Shown in pieces: positions 49,761 to 61,121 of a DNA stretch of 64,000 bases. Position 1 is the stretch's first letter. Each line of letters begins with the position of its first letter. The stretch lies in the NCBI GenBank assembly GCA_004154925.1, contig QJNS01000001.1, positions 310,001-374,000 on the forward strand, given 5' to 3'. This DNA comes from Monosporascus cannonballus (taxonomy: Eukaryota > Ascomycota > Sordariomycetes > Xylariales). The notes under the pieces are model-generated. The model was not told the DNA's origin, did not search any database, and worked only from the letters and a program-made list of their open reading frames with translations. Both the position numbers and the translations under genes were made by a program.

Positions 49761-50987
49761 TCTAGCGATACTAAGTGTCGAAGGCCGGATGCGTCTGCCG
49801 AAGATACCGTAACATTTAAGCAGTATCACTCGGACTTCAAACCCTTGGTCGGAGCCCAGCCACTATTCTCCCTATTGCTTTCTGCTGACGACTCGTCCGG
49901 GAACCCTTTCTATTATAACGGCTGCGTTTATATTCCGGAGCGTGATGAGCTCTACGTTATGTCGGACTTGCTTCAATCGACATGCAGCTCCAAGCTGCCC
50001 GTCATCCTGATATCTCGGATTACCTTAACACGCACACAATGCTCTGTGATGTCCGACAGTGACAGCTCCCTAGCACCAGGAATCAGCGCCGTGAAGTGGA
50101 TGAAACTCCGGCCACCGTCAAGCATGCCGATGCCAGCCGGCGCCATTCGCTACCAGAAGGGAATATTGTTTTGCTCCCAGGGTGAATTCGCTCCGGATAC
50201 TGGCGGCCTGTGGTACATGCCGCTGGGGAAACCTCCCGTAGCGGTGTTGACGTCCTTCTTCGGCCGTCCGTTCAATTCCATCCAAAATGTCGCTCAGGAT
50301 CGAGATGGCGGTCTCTGGTTCACGGACTCAACCAGCGGTTTCGAGCAGGAGATACGACCGAAGCCGCAGTTGCCGAACCATGTCTACCGATTTGATCCCC
50401 AGAAGGGTGACTTGCGCGTTGTTGCCGACGGCTTTGATAGGCCTACTGGGATTGCCATGAGTCCCGACCAGCGAACCTTGTACATCACTGACACGGCAGC
50501 TACTCATCCAGACGGAAGCATAGACCAGACATTGTGAGTGATATGGCAGCAACTGCGTTAATGGGTGAGGAAGAAAGGCGATCGCTAACTGCCGCAGACC
50601 GGCGACTATCTACGCCTTTGACGTCATCGAGCGCTCCGGCTCACCTTCCCTGGCTAATAGGCGTCTGTTCGCTTACGCATTAGCTGGCGTGCCGACGGCA
50701 GTGCATTGCGACCAGGCTGGAAATGTCTACGCATCCTGTGGAGACGGCATCGAGGTCTGGGGTCCCGGAGGTATGACCCTCGGTTTGATAGAGGTCCCAG
50801 GTGCGTTCTCCCTCCATCATCATGCGGTCCTAAGCCAGCCCGGTCTTCAGGGAGCCTATCAGCTCACAGTTGCTTTCTGACGTTAGCGGGTTGTTCAAAC
50901 TTCAGCTTTGGGAAGCCAGGCGAACTATTCCTCTGTGCTCGTCGACGGTTGTGGAGAGTACAGCTAGAGGCGAAGCCTACCTACTAA
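49761..50987 (+). CDS. SMP-30/gluconolactonase-like protein, 5' end unresolved
   Basis: Fungal lactonohydrolase-type beta-propeller, a family that hydrolyses sugar-acid or related lactones with a bound divalent metal. Exons: up to 50,533, 50,598-50,800 and 50,887-50,987. Introns of 64 and 86 bp keep the frame and end at TAA. Motifs: FYYNGCVYIPE near the N-terminus, FNSIQNVAQDRDGGLWFTD and FDRPTGIAMSPDQRTLYITD (metal-binding strands of the family), then PATIYAFDVIE, GNVYASCGDGIEVWGP and the closing GCSNFSFGKPGELFL. The frame is open back to a stop at 49,758. No ATG lies before 49,959, which would cut off conserved sequence, so a first exon is missing or was lost. It lies about 550 bp from the copy B insertion and may be a pseudogene. 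Specific substrate unknown. Confidence 0.8.
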
Positions 50988-51999
50988 TAAGGGATATCAA
51001 AACGAGAATTGGTAACTCGTGCGAAACTAAGGACCGTCTGCCGAGTGGTTGGACCCCGAGTCAGTCTTCAGAAATCATCCGTCGTGCTGCATTTCCCGGA
51101 CACCAGGGCCGATGTCTTGGTATTATTTCGGGACATGTAGGGTTAATAATCATTCTAATGAGTATCAAGCTGAACTTTAATAATGTGGTGTGAGCCTTCG
51201 ATGCCAACCAAGTCTAACATAATGAGACTTCGATTAGTTCTTTTCGACTTGGAACCAGAATCCGCGGAGGATCCCCATCATAAATATTAACAATGTCCCT
51301 AACACATAGTAGAGCGGGGGTCAGGCACGTGAAATCACGCCTCTGCCGACAGAGATGGTCTCCTCAGCTTCGGCTTACTAGTGAAGTCATTGTTAGCATC
51401 CGCAGCTGAGAAATGGCCATAGCAGGGTTCTGAGATCAAGTCCCAGCCTTTCAGCCTTCAAGCCATCCAACACGAGATCCGTCCATTCCTTGCCCCTTTT
51501 GCACCAACTTCCAATAATCTAGGACCGCGAGAAAGCAGGGGATTTACAAATTTTTTTCCATCAAAAGATTAAATGGAATGCCCCGAAGTTTAAGTGTTTC
51601 GTGATAGCAACACGGGAATCTCGATGCGAGAAGTTCCTCCTCGTGCGACATATGACTCGGGCAGCTCCTTATAGCCCAGGGGATATTGTCCCTGCCTGCT
51701 TTAGCAATTGGGAATTGAATAAAGTTGGAGCGATGCCTTCTTAGCCTACCACATAGCAAAATAAAGTTTTGACCGCTGAAGCACACATGTCATGCAGAGT
51801 GCCAAAGCGGCGACCGAAATCAATTCTCTGATTTTGTAATCCAGACGCGTTACTCCATATGGCCGGTCCGTAGTGAAGCCCCCGAGATTATATTCTAAGC
51901 CCTTCAACCACTTATATCTCTCAATGAGGACAGTGATGGTAGTTCAGGTGGTTTTTTATTCATACACACTCACCTCAGTACCAGCCGTCGTGATCTTCA
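50988..51999. other. Intergenic
   Basis: About 1 kb of normal composition between the lactonase-like gene and the Pth11-like gene. Short frames on both strands show no family features. Should contain the 3' end of the first and the promoter of the second gene. Confidence 0.5.
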
Positions 52000-53460
52000 A
52001 TGGATCTGACTACGAACCGGTCCGTAGCATTTTGGATAAGCGTCTCAGCCTCCTTCACTCTCTGCTTCGCTCGCCTAGGGTTACGCAAATGGAAGGGACA
52101 GCGCTTCACTCAAGGCGACTACTGGGTTATAGTTACCTTAGTATTCATGGGTGTGAGCATAGGCGTACGGTGCTATATCAGTCAATACGGAACTCCCGCC
52201 AAGTTTTTGTACAAAGGTCCGTACCAGTTAGGGGATGAATACATCTCGAATAATCAACACGTGATCATACACTAACGTCGTCGTCATATAAAGAAAAAGA
52301 ATCAGTAGAGGAGGCGCTTGCACAATTGACGGCTCAGCAGAGAGCGCAGCTCGTTATAGCTGGGAAGCTACAGATTGTGCATCGGGTTGGGCTCTGCGTC
52401 ATGTATGGTGATGACCATCGAACTCTGGTATGAAGCTCGAGGTGCTGTGAGCTAACCAGGAGTACAGACTGTGGAGTCTAAAGATGGCCGTGATCGACAT
52501 ACTGCGAAGCCTACACCGTAACCTCTGGTACTATCGAAAGCTTTTCAACAGCCTATACTCCCTACTGTTCCTGACGTTCGCTGCGGCGTTTATCTCAATA
52601 TTTCTCGAATGCGTCCCATTGAGCGCATACTGGGAGGTGGACCTCACATTTGATGCCTGGTAAGACTGAGGAAAACGCTATCATCCATGGTGCTGATGCG
52701 AATGCTGACCACTGTGTAGCAAGAAGTATGAACTCTGGCTAATAACTTACGGTAAGCCTTCTTTGAGACTCCCCATTCTAGATGGCGATGGAACTCCCAA
52801 GCACTGACCTCTGCAGAATCTGGAAACATTTTGACCGACACGGTTCTCCTTCTGGCCCCCTTCCCTGTTATAGCCAAAGCGAAAATACCTAACACGAAAC
52901 GAGTTCGCATAATCGCCATTTTTGGGCTTGGGGTCTTCTTGGTCGGTGTCAATATACTCCGACTGAACCATGGCCTTTATCCCGTCAAAAGTTACAACTC
53001 TGGGCGCTCCATCTGGTGCTCAATAGAGATCCTTGTCGCCATGATTGTAGCTAATTTGTCAGCCATCTACATGCTTCTCCGACCATCGTTCACGACACGT
53101 AGGAGGGCCAGGAGAGACCGCCCCGGAGCCCCGAGCCGGCTGAAGGCGAAGTTCACATCCGGCGGGGCTACGTACGACCCGCGAATGACGGATTCGCAAG
53201 GCGCGCGCTTGTCCCAAACTGCAAGGAACTCGCTGGAACACGGCTGGGCCGGAATACCGTGGAACGGAGCCTCCGGGTTTGATACGCGTATCACGGGTGG
53301 CACGCGCACTGCGCACACTGGGTGGTCGATGGAGGACGACACCAGCGGTATCCTGGTTGAAACGGAACTCAACCTGGAGGTGGAAGTATTCGAGATGGCT
53401 GATACCACGAGCCTTATTACACGGCCTCCTAAAGCGAAGCTGCCCGAGAGTCATGTTTAA
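52000..53460 (+). CDS. Pth11-like/fungal rhodopsin-fold integral membrane protein
   Basis: Five exons: 52,000-52,216, 52,294-52,402, 52,468-52,659, 52,720-52,751 and 52,817-53,460. The introns of 77, 65, 60 and 65 bp keep one frame of 397 codons. Seven hydrophobic segments: residues about 8-25, 38-58, 105-123, 133-152, 190-206, 213-234 and 249-274, followed by a ~120-residue hydrophilic Ser/Thr/Arg-rich cytoplasmic tail. Family signatures: QGDYWVIVTLVFMG in TM2, AGKLQIVHRVG before TM3, LECVPLSAYWEVD after TM4, and NILTDTVLLLAPFPVI in TM5. No CFEM domain precedes TM1. Relatives are surface receptors or sensors (Magnaporthe Pth11 is the named member), highly expanded in Pezizomycotina; this protein's ligand is unknown. 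The ATG at 52,000 leads directly into TM1, and no upstream in-frame exon was found. Confidence 0.85.
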
Positions 53461-53969
53461 TCCGTAGCCTCAGACCTGCAATAAACAGAGCTATATCCTC
53501 GTTCATGAAGACGAAGACGCTGGAACCCAAGCATGGGTATCGAAATGTTGGTGTGACCCCTTTTCGGCTGCATAAAGGCAAGTTCGACGAGATATGGCTG
53601 TCATGGGCTCAATAAGTATTGATGCCTTCCCTGACCTTCCGTATACCTAAGAACGGAATCGAAGCTCCCTATATAGACAGACCTTCTTTGGGACCATCCC
53701 GACATGCACCCGATAGACTCGCGTAAGATACGGCAGGAAAGGGTTTTATCTCACAGTTACAGTTGCATAGAGCTCCATGTTAATCATACACGAATGCCTT
53801 CCAACCAAGAGAACGCGAGTTTTAAATTCCGTTTGTGCCTCACATCCTGCAGCCGCAATCGAAGCTAAACACACTAAGGTACCTAGGTAAACTCAAGTGC
53901 TTGGCAGTGTCGTGATCAAAAATTATGAGACCCTGAAATCACACACAGAAGCATATAACTGAAGAAAGG

Positions 53970-54180
53970 TGTATTTAACAGGTTGCCCCTGACCTCTAGA
54001 AGGTCCTAGAAAGAAGGTGAGGTTAGCGAGCCCTCCTTTTATACACGTAAATACAAACTGTAGCTAAGAGGAAAAAGATACCGGGGGTGCATAAAGTAAA
54101 CCTCCTTTCAGTAGGTGATCAAACTAAGCCAAGGCTTAGCTGTTTGATCGACTTCAGCTGGGTCTGACAAAATATTGACA
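53970..54180 (-). repeat. Possible solo LTR
   Basis: On the minus strand this reads TGTCAATATTTTGTC.. to ..CCTGTTAAATACA, a TG..CA segment with a TATA-like GTGTATAAAAGG and a following GAGG/CTCGCTAACC transition like a copia R region. No matching 5-bp target duplication is visible, so this is tentative. Confidence 0.3.
54117..54149. other. Hairpin
   Basis: GATCAAAC at 54,117 pairs with GTTTGATC ending at 54,149, with an inner TAAGCC-AA-GGCTTA stem. It lies inside the possible solo LTR; a role in its U3 is conceivable. Confidence 0.6.
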
Positions 54181-54685
54181 CCTAATTTGTCCCACCCATA
54201 CTAACAGAGTAACTTTAACAAAGTCCAAAAAATTAACGCAATCATTTTAAATAAAGCCGCATATATTTATATAAAACGCTAAATATCGGGTCGTAAAAGT
54301 AGAGATGTAGGCATACTTAAAATCGCTGTACTATTTTCTCTTGATTTTGATAAAGCTATTATGTAAATCTAAGGGCGTAGGTGAGTCAATTTTTTTGGAG
54401 GCTGCGACTTGCTTGGAAGCTTGCTTGCACTTGGACCCTACCTTCTGATACACTTCCCCTTTCACGCTCTAAAAATGCGGGGCCTTACGGTGCACGTCTC
54501 GAATCCGCCACTACCGTACACGTCTCGCCCGTCCGAACTGTTATAAGTGCGACAACGTTTACACCAACCGTGGCAAAAATCACCTATCCTGATCGTTCAT
54601 CAACAAGTAGCAAAGACTCCTGAGATTTTACTCAATATGAATCGTTGCGTCCCGCCATGAAGTGTAAACGCTCCCCTCTGGATGA

Positions 54686-55456
54686 GATGGGCCGAAAAAA
54701 CTCATCACGAGCATTCACCTCATCCGCTTCGGGAGACCACCAGGAAACTGCAATCGTTTCCCAGGACCTTATTACCTTGCGAGCGGTGGAGATGAGGACA
54801 ACCTCGAAGTCGTCGGCTTCAACTCCGTGCATGTCCGGTGCCCTGTTGCTTCACCAGAGGCATGCCCTTGCGGTCGCTACGCGTGTCACCTGGACTCGAT
54901 GATCGTGGCCGTGGACGGAGCTTGTCCCGGGAACGGCTCTGATCTGGCCATTCGCTCTGCATGCGGCGTATACTTCGGCCCCGAGGATGACGACGACCCT
55001 AGGAACATGGCACTCCGGGTTCCCGATGAGCCGGGGATGCTGCACACCAGCCAAAGAGCCGAGCTGTGGGCCGCCATAGCAGCGTTGTGGGCCTCGGACA
55101 AATATGCGGAGTCCGGCGGGCAATGGCCGTGCGAGGTGCCAAAAGGTTGCAAAACGCCGTGCCGTATCAGCCACCTCGTAATCAACTCGGACTCGGCTTA
55201 CCTCGTGAATTCGATGACAGGCGCCATAAACAAATGGAAAACGAATGGATGGCTGACGACTCAGAAGACGGCGGTGGCGAATCGCGACCTATGGGAGCTC
55301 CTGCTGAAACGCGTCGCGTACCTGGATAAGCTTGGTGTAACAGTGGACTGGTGGCTGGTCCCAAGGAAGGAGAACGAGGATGCTGATTGGCTTGCGAACG
55401 CTGGGCTGGAGAGGAAGTCCCTCCCTTTCCGAGACATACTTTCTGCCAAGGTCTGA
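54686..55456 (+). CDS. Single-domain ribonuclease H-like protein, start unresolved
   Basis: RNase HI fold that would cleave RNA in RNA-DNA hybrids, in a stand-alone fungal form rather than a retroelement domain. All four catalytic acidic residues are present: Asp in MIVAVDGACPGNG (codon at 54,914), Glu in SQRAELWAAIAAL, Asp in LVINSDSAYLVN, and Asp in NEDADWLAN; a basic WKTNGW loop sits where expected. N-terminal to the fold, the frame is open from 54,686 and reads like the conserved extension of such proteins (GPYYLASGGDEDNLEVV, then a Cys-rich CPVASPEACPCGRYAC). The first in-frame ATG (54,899) sits right at the first strand, so the true start is probably in an upstream exon. TGA at 55,454-55,456. 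Confidence 0.78.
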   Translation, partial: DGPKKLITSIHLIRFGRPPGNCNRFPGPYYLASGGDEDNLEVVGFNSVHVRCPVASPEACPCGRYACHLDSMIVAVDGACPGNGSDLAIRSACGVYFGPEDDDDPRNMALRVPDEPGMLHTSQRAELWAAIAALWASDKYAESGGQWPCEVPKGCKTPCRISHLVINSDSAYLVNSMTGAINKWKTNGWLTTQKTAVANRDLWELLLKRVAYLDKLGVTVDWWLVPRKENEDADWLANAGLERKSLPFRDILSAKV

Positions 55457-55945
55457 TTGAGGTTTATCCGGCACTTGGGTTCATATGTATACTTGAACCG
55501 GTTCTGGAAGTCACGACTACCGGTACCGGATCCGATGCGGTGATTTCGGTAGCGGAGAGAAGGGATAAGTGGGGCTCTGTATGTGTAGTATCTATTGAAA
55601 TATGAATACCCTAACGTTAATTTTAAAGAAATGACATTTCTTCCCTCTAAAACGATCTAGATTCTTTTCTCTATAAGGTATCAGAGCTATTAAGAGTTCG
55701 CTGAGGCGTAGATGGACTCACGTGATATGTTTGTATGGTGGAGCTTGAGGTTTGTTGATTCCTTATCGGAGTGGACGGCGTTAGCTTATCGCCGTACCTT
55801 TGCATCATAGAATGGAATAATCCCACTGAGGCGTTTCACCACAGGTGGGAGTCTCGTCAGCCTCTCCTAAGGGAAGCTTCATCTGCGAGTCAGCGAAACT
55901 TTGAAATGTCCTCGTTCCGGCAGATAATGCGATGATAACTTCAGG
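55457..55945. other. Intergenic, DDB1 promoter region
   Basis: About 490 bp without a convincing reading frame. It should contain the end of the RNase H gene and the promoter of the DDB1 gene. No specific element could be assigned. Confidence 0.5.
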
Positions 55946-58900
55946 ATGGCCTACGTAGCGCCTATACACCGACCTAACAGCGTTCGGCACGCGTTAAGCA
56001 TCAACTTGTTCCCAGGGGAGCACGAGTGCTTGATTCTCGCGTAAGTCTACAGGAAATTACATCTATATACAGAACATAAAGCCCCTGTATTGGTAGCTGA
56101 CATCGGGTAGCAAGGCCAATCGATTGGAGATATGGAAGCTGCAGGATACAGGCGCATTGGCGCTCACGGGGACGCGGGCGGTAAACGGCACGATATCGAT
56201 GCTGCAAAAGCTACGCCCTCGAGATGCTGAGACCGACCTCCTCTTCGTCGGAACTGACAGGTTCCACTACTTCACGGTCGGATTTGACGCGAGTACGCAG
56301 AGCCTGGAAACGATCGATTCCTTCTTCGATATCAACGAGAAGCACATGCGGGATTCACAGAGCCAGGACAAGTGCATCGTTGACCCCACGGGCCGATTCA
56401 TGGTAGTGCTTCTCTGGGAGGGCGTCCTGAACGTGCTGCGCATGCACACGACCAAGAGCAAGAAGCAGAACATCGAGTGGATGGACCAGATTCGGATATC
56501 GGAGCTCTTCATCAAGTCGGCCACTTTCCTGCACGCGGAAACCGGCCACCCTAAGCTCGCGCTCCTCTATCAGACCAGAACCGACGTCCCCGACTCCAAG
56601 CTTGTCACGTACCGATTGACGGCCGATGACAAGAATACCCAAGTCTCCCGCTTCGAGGCTCGCGATAAGATAGATCAGGAGGACATCGAAGATCCGGGCG
56701 CTGCCATGTTGATACCGGTGGGCAAGGGCGAGGAAGACCAGAAGCGCTATATAATACGAAATGCCGAGCACGCAAGGGCTCAGATGGGTGGTCTCATCGT
56801 AGTGGGTGAGACGAGATTAGTCTATTACGACGATGCTGCAAAAAAACGAGTGGATGTGCCGTTAAAGGAAGCATCTATATTTGTGGCATGGGCTGAGTAC
56901 GACGTCTCCCACTATTTCATTGCCGATGATTACGGCAACCTCTGGCTCTTGGAAATTCTACTCGACGGTGCTATTGTCACTGGGATGGAGATGACCAAGA
57001 TCGGCATGACATCGCGAGCTACCAGCCTTGTTTACTTAGGTAACAATGTGCTATTTGTCGGATCGCATTATGGCGACTCACAGGTCTTCCACACGAATAT
57101 GCCGAAGTGTTCCTTATCACAGATACAGACTTTACCCAATATCGCGCCCATATTAGACTTCACCATCATGGACATGGGCAATCGCGAAGGCGAAGGGCAA
57201 ACCACGAATGAGTACTCTTCTGGCCAAGCCCGCATTGTTACCGGTAGCGGCGTTCACAAAGATGGCTCTCTACGTAGTGTGCGGAGCGGCGTCGGGTTAG
57301 AAGACATCGGCGTCGTTGCTGATATGGAGAACATACGTGCACTATTTCCCGTCGGATCTGCGGGCTCGCCGAAGCATGATACCCTAATCGTTTCTTTCCT
57401 GACGGAGACGAGAGCCTTCGCGTTCTCCCCATCCGGCGAGGTGGAGGAAGTCGAAGATTATAAAGGCATGTCGCTGGGCGACCAAACCCTATTGGCGCAG
57501 AACCTGCCGAATGACCGGCTGCTTCAGATAACGCCCTCGGGTGTCTATGTTATAGATGCGGAGAGCGGGGTTAGAATCACGACCTGGAGGCCAGTGCAGG
57601 GACAGATCACCAACGCATCAGCAAACAATGAGTGGATTCTTCTCTCGGTGGACGGGAAGACTCTTTTGTCGCTACAGATCGAACCAGACCTCGCTCAAGT
57701 GGAATACAACGATCTCGAAGATAAGGACCAGGTCGCATGTATACACTTGCCTCCACATTATCCTAGTATCGGCGTCGTTGGGTTTTGGAAGTCGGGTTCC
57801 ATCTCAATCGTGGACTTGAAGACATTGCAACCACTACAAGGTGAAACCCTCCGGAGAAGAGACGACAGTGCATCGGTTCCTCGGGATATCGTGCTTGCCC
57901 AAGTTCTGCCCCCTCAATTAGCCGGTCCAACCTTGTTCGTCTCTATGGAAGACGGCTTCGTCATTACGTTTAATGTTTCCAAGACGGACTTTTCTCTGTC
58001 GGGGCGAAAGAGCGTCGTTCTCGGGACCCGACACGCGCGGTTACACCTACTTCCCCGAGATGGTGGAGTTTACAACGTGTTCTCAACCAGCGAGCATCCC
58101 AGCTTGATCTACGGGCAAGAAGGGAGAATTGTTTATTCCGCAGTTACAGCGGAGGATGCCACCTGCGTTTGTCTGTTTGATACTGAAGCGTTCCCGGATT
58201 CTATTGTCGTAGCGACTGAAAAGGAGTTGAAGATCTCCGTGATAGACTCTGAACGCCGGACTCATGTCCAGTCTCTCCCTATGGGCGAGACTATCCGGCG
58301 AATAGCGCATTCTCGCAACGAGCGTGTCTTTGGGCTAGGTTGCATTAAGCGACAGGTTATCGAGAACGAAGAGATCGTTACTAGCTCTTTTAGGCTGGTG
58401 GATGAGGTTATTTTTAAGAACCTCGGCAGAGACTTCGTTCTTGACGGTTCACCTCTAGAGATGGTCGAGGCGATCATTCGGGCTGAGCTGCCGGATTCGT
58501 ACGGGAACCGGGTTGAAAGATTCCTTGTCGGTACCAGCTTTCTCGATGAGGGACATACCAATATCGCCCCTCAGGAGAACCTTCGTGGCAGAATTCTAGT
58601 TCTGGGCATTGATAGTGAGAGGATGCCCTATCTCATTACAAGCCGGAGCCTTAAGGGAGCCTGCCGATCTCTGGCGGTCATCGACGACAAGATCGTTGCG
58701 GCATTGGCTAAAACAGTCGTCGTGTATTCATACAACGAGATAACAACCACCACCGCAGACCTGAAGAAGATTGCTTCCTACCGGCCTTCAACTTACCCAG
58801 TCGATCTAGCAGTCCACGGCAATCTCATTGCGGTCGCTGATCTGATGAAATCGATGGCCCTGGTTGAATTTACGCCTGCTGCGGACGGCAATCCGGCGCG

Positions 58901-59553
58901 GCTATCGGAGGTAGCGAGACATTACCAAGCCACATGGGCCACGGCAATTTGCCATGTCGATGAACAGTCGTGGCTGGAGGCGGATGCCCAAGGTAATTTA
59001 ATGGTTCTGAGAAGGAACCAAGGCGGTGTCACCCTCGAGGACAAGCGACGCATGGAGATCACGAGCGAGATGAATCTCGGAGAGATGGTGAACAAGATCC
59101 GCAAGGTGACTGTCGAAGCGAGCCCGAACGCCATAGTCGTACCAAGGGCGTTCCTCGGAACGGTAGGTCTCTCATGGTCGCGGGCTGGCACCGGGCCCGG
59201 AATGAGAAACGAGCAAAGAATACTGCAGCTAACTAATGGCTGTCTCCTTGCAGGTCGAGGGAGGCGTCTACATGTTCGGGACCATCGCGGCCCAGTACCA
59301 GGACCTCCTCATCCGGTTCCAGACGCGGCTCGCCGACGTCGTTGAGACGACGGGCAATATCCTCTTCTCCCAGTACCGGTCGTTCCGCAACGAGGAGCGG
59401 GAATCGGACGGCCCCTTCCGCTTCGTTGACGGCGAGTTGCTCGAGAGATTTCTGGACGTCGACGAGGAGACGCAGCGCGAGATCGTCGAGGGTCTTGGGC
59501 CCGACGTCGAGGCTATGCGGAACCTCGTGGAGGAGCTGAAGAGGTTGCACTGA
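55946..59553 (+). CDS. ddb1: DNA damage-binding protein 1 (DDB1; DIM-8 type)
   Basis: Three exons: 55,946-56,040, 56,111-59,162 and 59,254-59,553, with introns of 70 and 91 bp. They give 1,148 codons in one frame, the usual length of DDB1. The start MAYVAPIHRPNSVRHAL matches the conserved DDB1 N-terminus, and the exon junction restores LAKANRLEIWKLQ. Recognisable blocks: LLFVGTDRFHYF, NEKHMRDSQSQDKCIVDPTGRF, GEGQTTNEYSSGQARIVTGSG region, VVPRAFLGTVEGGVYMFG, and a C-terminal helical part ending LVEELKRLH. The family folds as three beta-propellers (A and C hold substrate receptors, B binds cullin 4) and is the adaptor of CUL4 ubiquitin ligases in nuclear repair and chromatin control. In Neurospora the orthologue DIM-8 is required for H3K9 and DNA methylation of RIPed DNA. 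Confidence 0.96.
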
Positions 59554-60206
59554 TGGATGTACCTGCTTACCTACCTCTTTAGACAGGCCGGGTCTGGAGT
59601 GGTCATGATGGTGGAGTAGGAGGGGATATGAGATGAGAGACGGCCGGCTGGATTAGCAGATTTGGGTTTTGATAATGTCATTCATACCCTGGCGACGAGG
59701 AACTTGGAATCAGCGGTATAAAACTGGCGCTGTATTAGATGCAGCAAACCACTAGATGGCTTTGGAACGCCAAACCTCGTATGTTTTCTCAATCACGGAT
59801 GAGCATCCACGAAGTACCAAGGTAGCTTTTGAGTTGTTGTGGCTGGTGTGATATGCCCACATAGCGCAGCCACTGAGGCTGCCCCTCGTCGTAATTGATG
59901 GAGTCACCTGACATTACAACGGTAAACTGTTCGGGCGGGCCCCCGTGGGATCCAAGCATTGACCAATCATTCTGGGCGCATTTCATTTAGAAGCCCCATC
60001 AGGCCCGACCTGACGCTGCCAGCATTTTTTTAGCTTTCCATTGGGGCGACAGCTGCTATTACCGAACCATCCTGCGTCTAGAGGGAAAAAAAGACCTCAA
60101 GCAACCACACATCCACCACGACCAGCCCCTACGTCAGCCCTCTGCGTCCCGACGTCGACCTCCCGACATCCCCCCCCCCACTCCACCCCATCGTATCTTC
60201 TATCCC
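59554..60206. other. Intergenic, Rieske gene promoter
   Basis: About 650 bp. Contains the 3' end of DDB1 and the upstream region of the Rieske gene with a CCAAT-type motif and pyrimidine-rich tracts (for example 60,167-60,187) shortly before the ATG. Confidence 0.5.
60040..60044 (-). promoter_or_regulatory. CCAAT box upstream of the Rieske gene
   Basis: ATTGG on the plus strand, i.e. CCAAT on the minus strand, about 165 bp before the ATG. The HAP/CCAAT-binding complex controls respiratory-chain genes in fungi, so the site is plausible; the short motif alone is weak evidence. Confidence 0.35.
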
Positions 60207-61121
60207 ATGGCACCTCTCATGATTGCGTCTCGCGCTCTTGCGCGTGGGATTTCCAGATCCACCGCCTGCCGTGTCTCCTCCGCTACCCGCGCCCTGAGCA
60301 CGACGCCCCAGCGCCTCGCCGATGACACCGCCTACAGCACCCCCTTCAAGGGCGAGACCAAGGGCAGCAATATCCCCAACTTCGGCAAGTACATGGGCGG
60401 CAACTACAACTCGAACCTGATCTTCCAGTACTTCATGGTGGGGACAATGGGCGCCATCACTGCCGCCGGTGCTAAGGCGACCGTCCAAGGTGCGTGTGCA
60501 ACAATAGACGGGAAAGAGGATATCTCGTGGTGGATGGGTCGACCAAAAAAAAAACGAAGATGGGATATACTGATGTTCTTTCAGAATTCCTAAAGAACAT
60601 GTCCGCATCCGCCGACGTCTTGGCCATGGCTAAGGTCGAGGTCGACCTCAACGCCATCCCCGAGGGCAAGAACGTCATCATCAAGTGGCGAGGCAAGCCC
60701 GTCTTCATCCGACACCGCACAGAGGCAGAGATCGAGGAGGCGAACAAGGTCGAAGTTTCCTCGTTAAGAGACCCCCAGGCCGACGAGGACCGTGTTCAGA
60801 AGCCCGAATGGCTCGTCATGTTGGGTACGAATCCCCGTACCCCGGGTTGTTCTCTCGGGGTGTCGCGAACAGATATTCGGCCGTCCTCTTCTACGTCGAT
60901 CGTCTTTGATATATGACTGACACTCATGTTCCCGTTTAGGCGTTTGCACGCATCTTGGTTGTGTCCCCATTGGTGAGGCTGGCGACTACGGCGGTTGGTT
61001 CTGCCCCTGCCACGGTTCTCACTACGATATCTCCGGCCGCATAAGGAAAGGACCCGCCCCGCTCAACCTCGAGATCCCGCAATACGACTTCCCCGAGGAG
61101 GGCAAGCTGATCATTGGTTAA
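60207..61121 (+). CDS. rip1: Ubiquinol-cytochrome c reductase Rieske iron-sulfur subunit
   Basis: Catalytic 2Fe-2S subunit of mitochondrial complex III; passes electrons from ubiquinol to cytochrome c1 in the inner membrane. Exons: 60,207-60,489, 60,585-60,824 and 60,940-61,121 (introns 95 and 115 bp), 234 aa. The N-terminus ([14 protein letters not shown], Arg/Ser/Ala-rich) is a mitochondrial presequence. The single membrane helix is at about residues 71-94, followed by the flexible hinge ([16 protein letters not shown]). Cluster ligands are Cys177 and His179 in CTHLGC and Cys196 and His199 in CPCHGSHYD; Cys182 and Cys198 form the conserved disulfide. The end [15 protein letters not shown] is typical. 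The intron positions split the fold exactly and no defect is visible. The symbol follows yeast; the Neurospora name is fes-1. Confidence 0.96.

Larger units (their letters stand above)
53461..54685. other. Intergenic with LTR-like segment
   Basis: About 1.2 kb. The middle (53,970-54,180) has solo-LTR-like features, given separately; 54,190-54,370 is AT-rich. An 80-codon frame at 54,381-54,623 starts with GTG and shows no known domain. The 5' exon of the RNase H gene is probably here but could not be located. Confidence 0.4.

Noticed and set aside
52398..52459. Alternative intron 2 of the Pth11-like gene (52,398-52,459, or a 32-bp intron from 52,428)
   Set aside because: The GTCATG donor is poor and 32 bp is too short. 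The 52,403-52,467 intron has a GTATGG donor, CTAAC branch site and TACAG acceptor, and restores the family-like VILWSLK.
53059..53454. Antisense frames of 113-131 codons opposite the Pth11-like C-terminus
   Set aside because: Opposite the last exon of a well-supported gene; no domain or start logic.
56267..58561. Several antisense frames inside DDB1 (for example 56,355-56,771)
   Set aside because: Shadows of a long conserved sense gene with GC-rich third positions.
59236..59553. Separate 105-aa gene at the DDB1 3' end
   Set aside because: It is the last DDB1 exon, joined in frame by a 91-bp intron with a GCTAACTAAT branch site.
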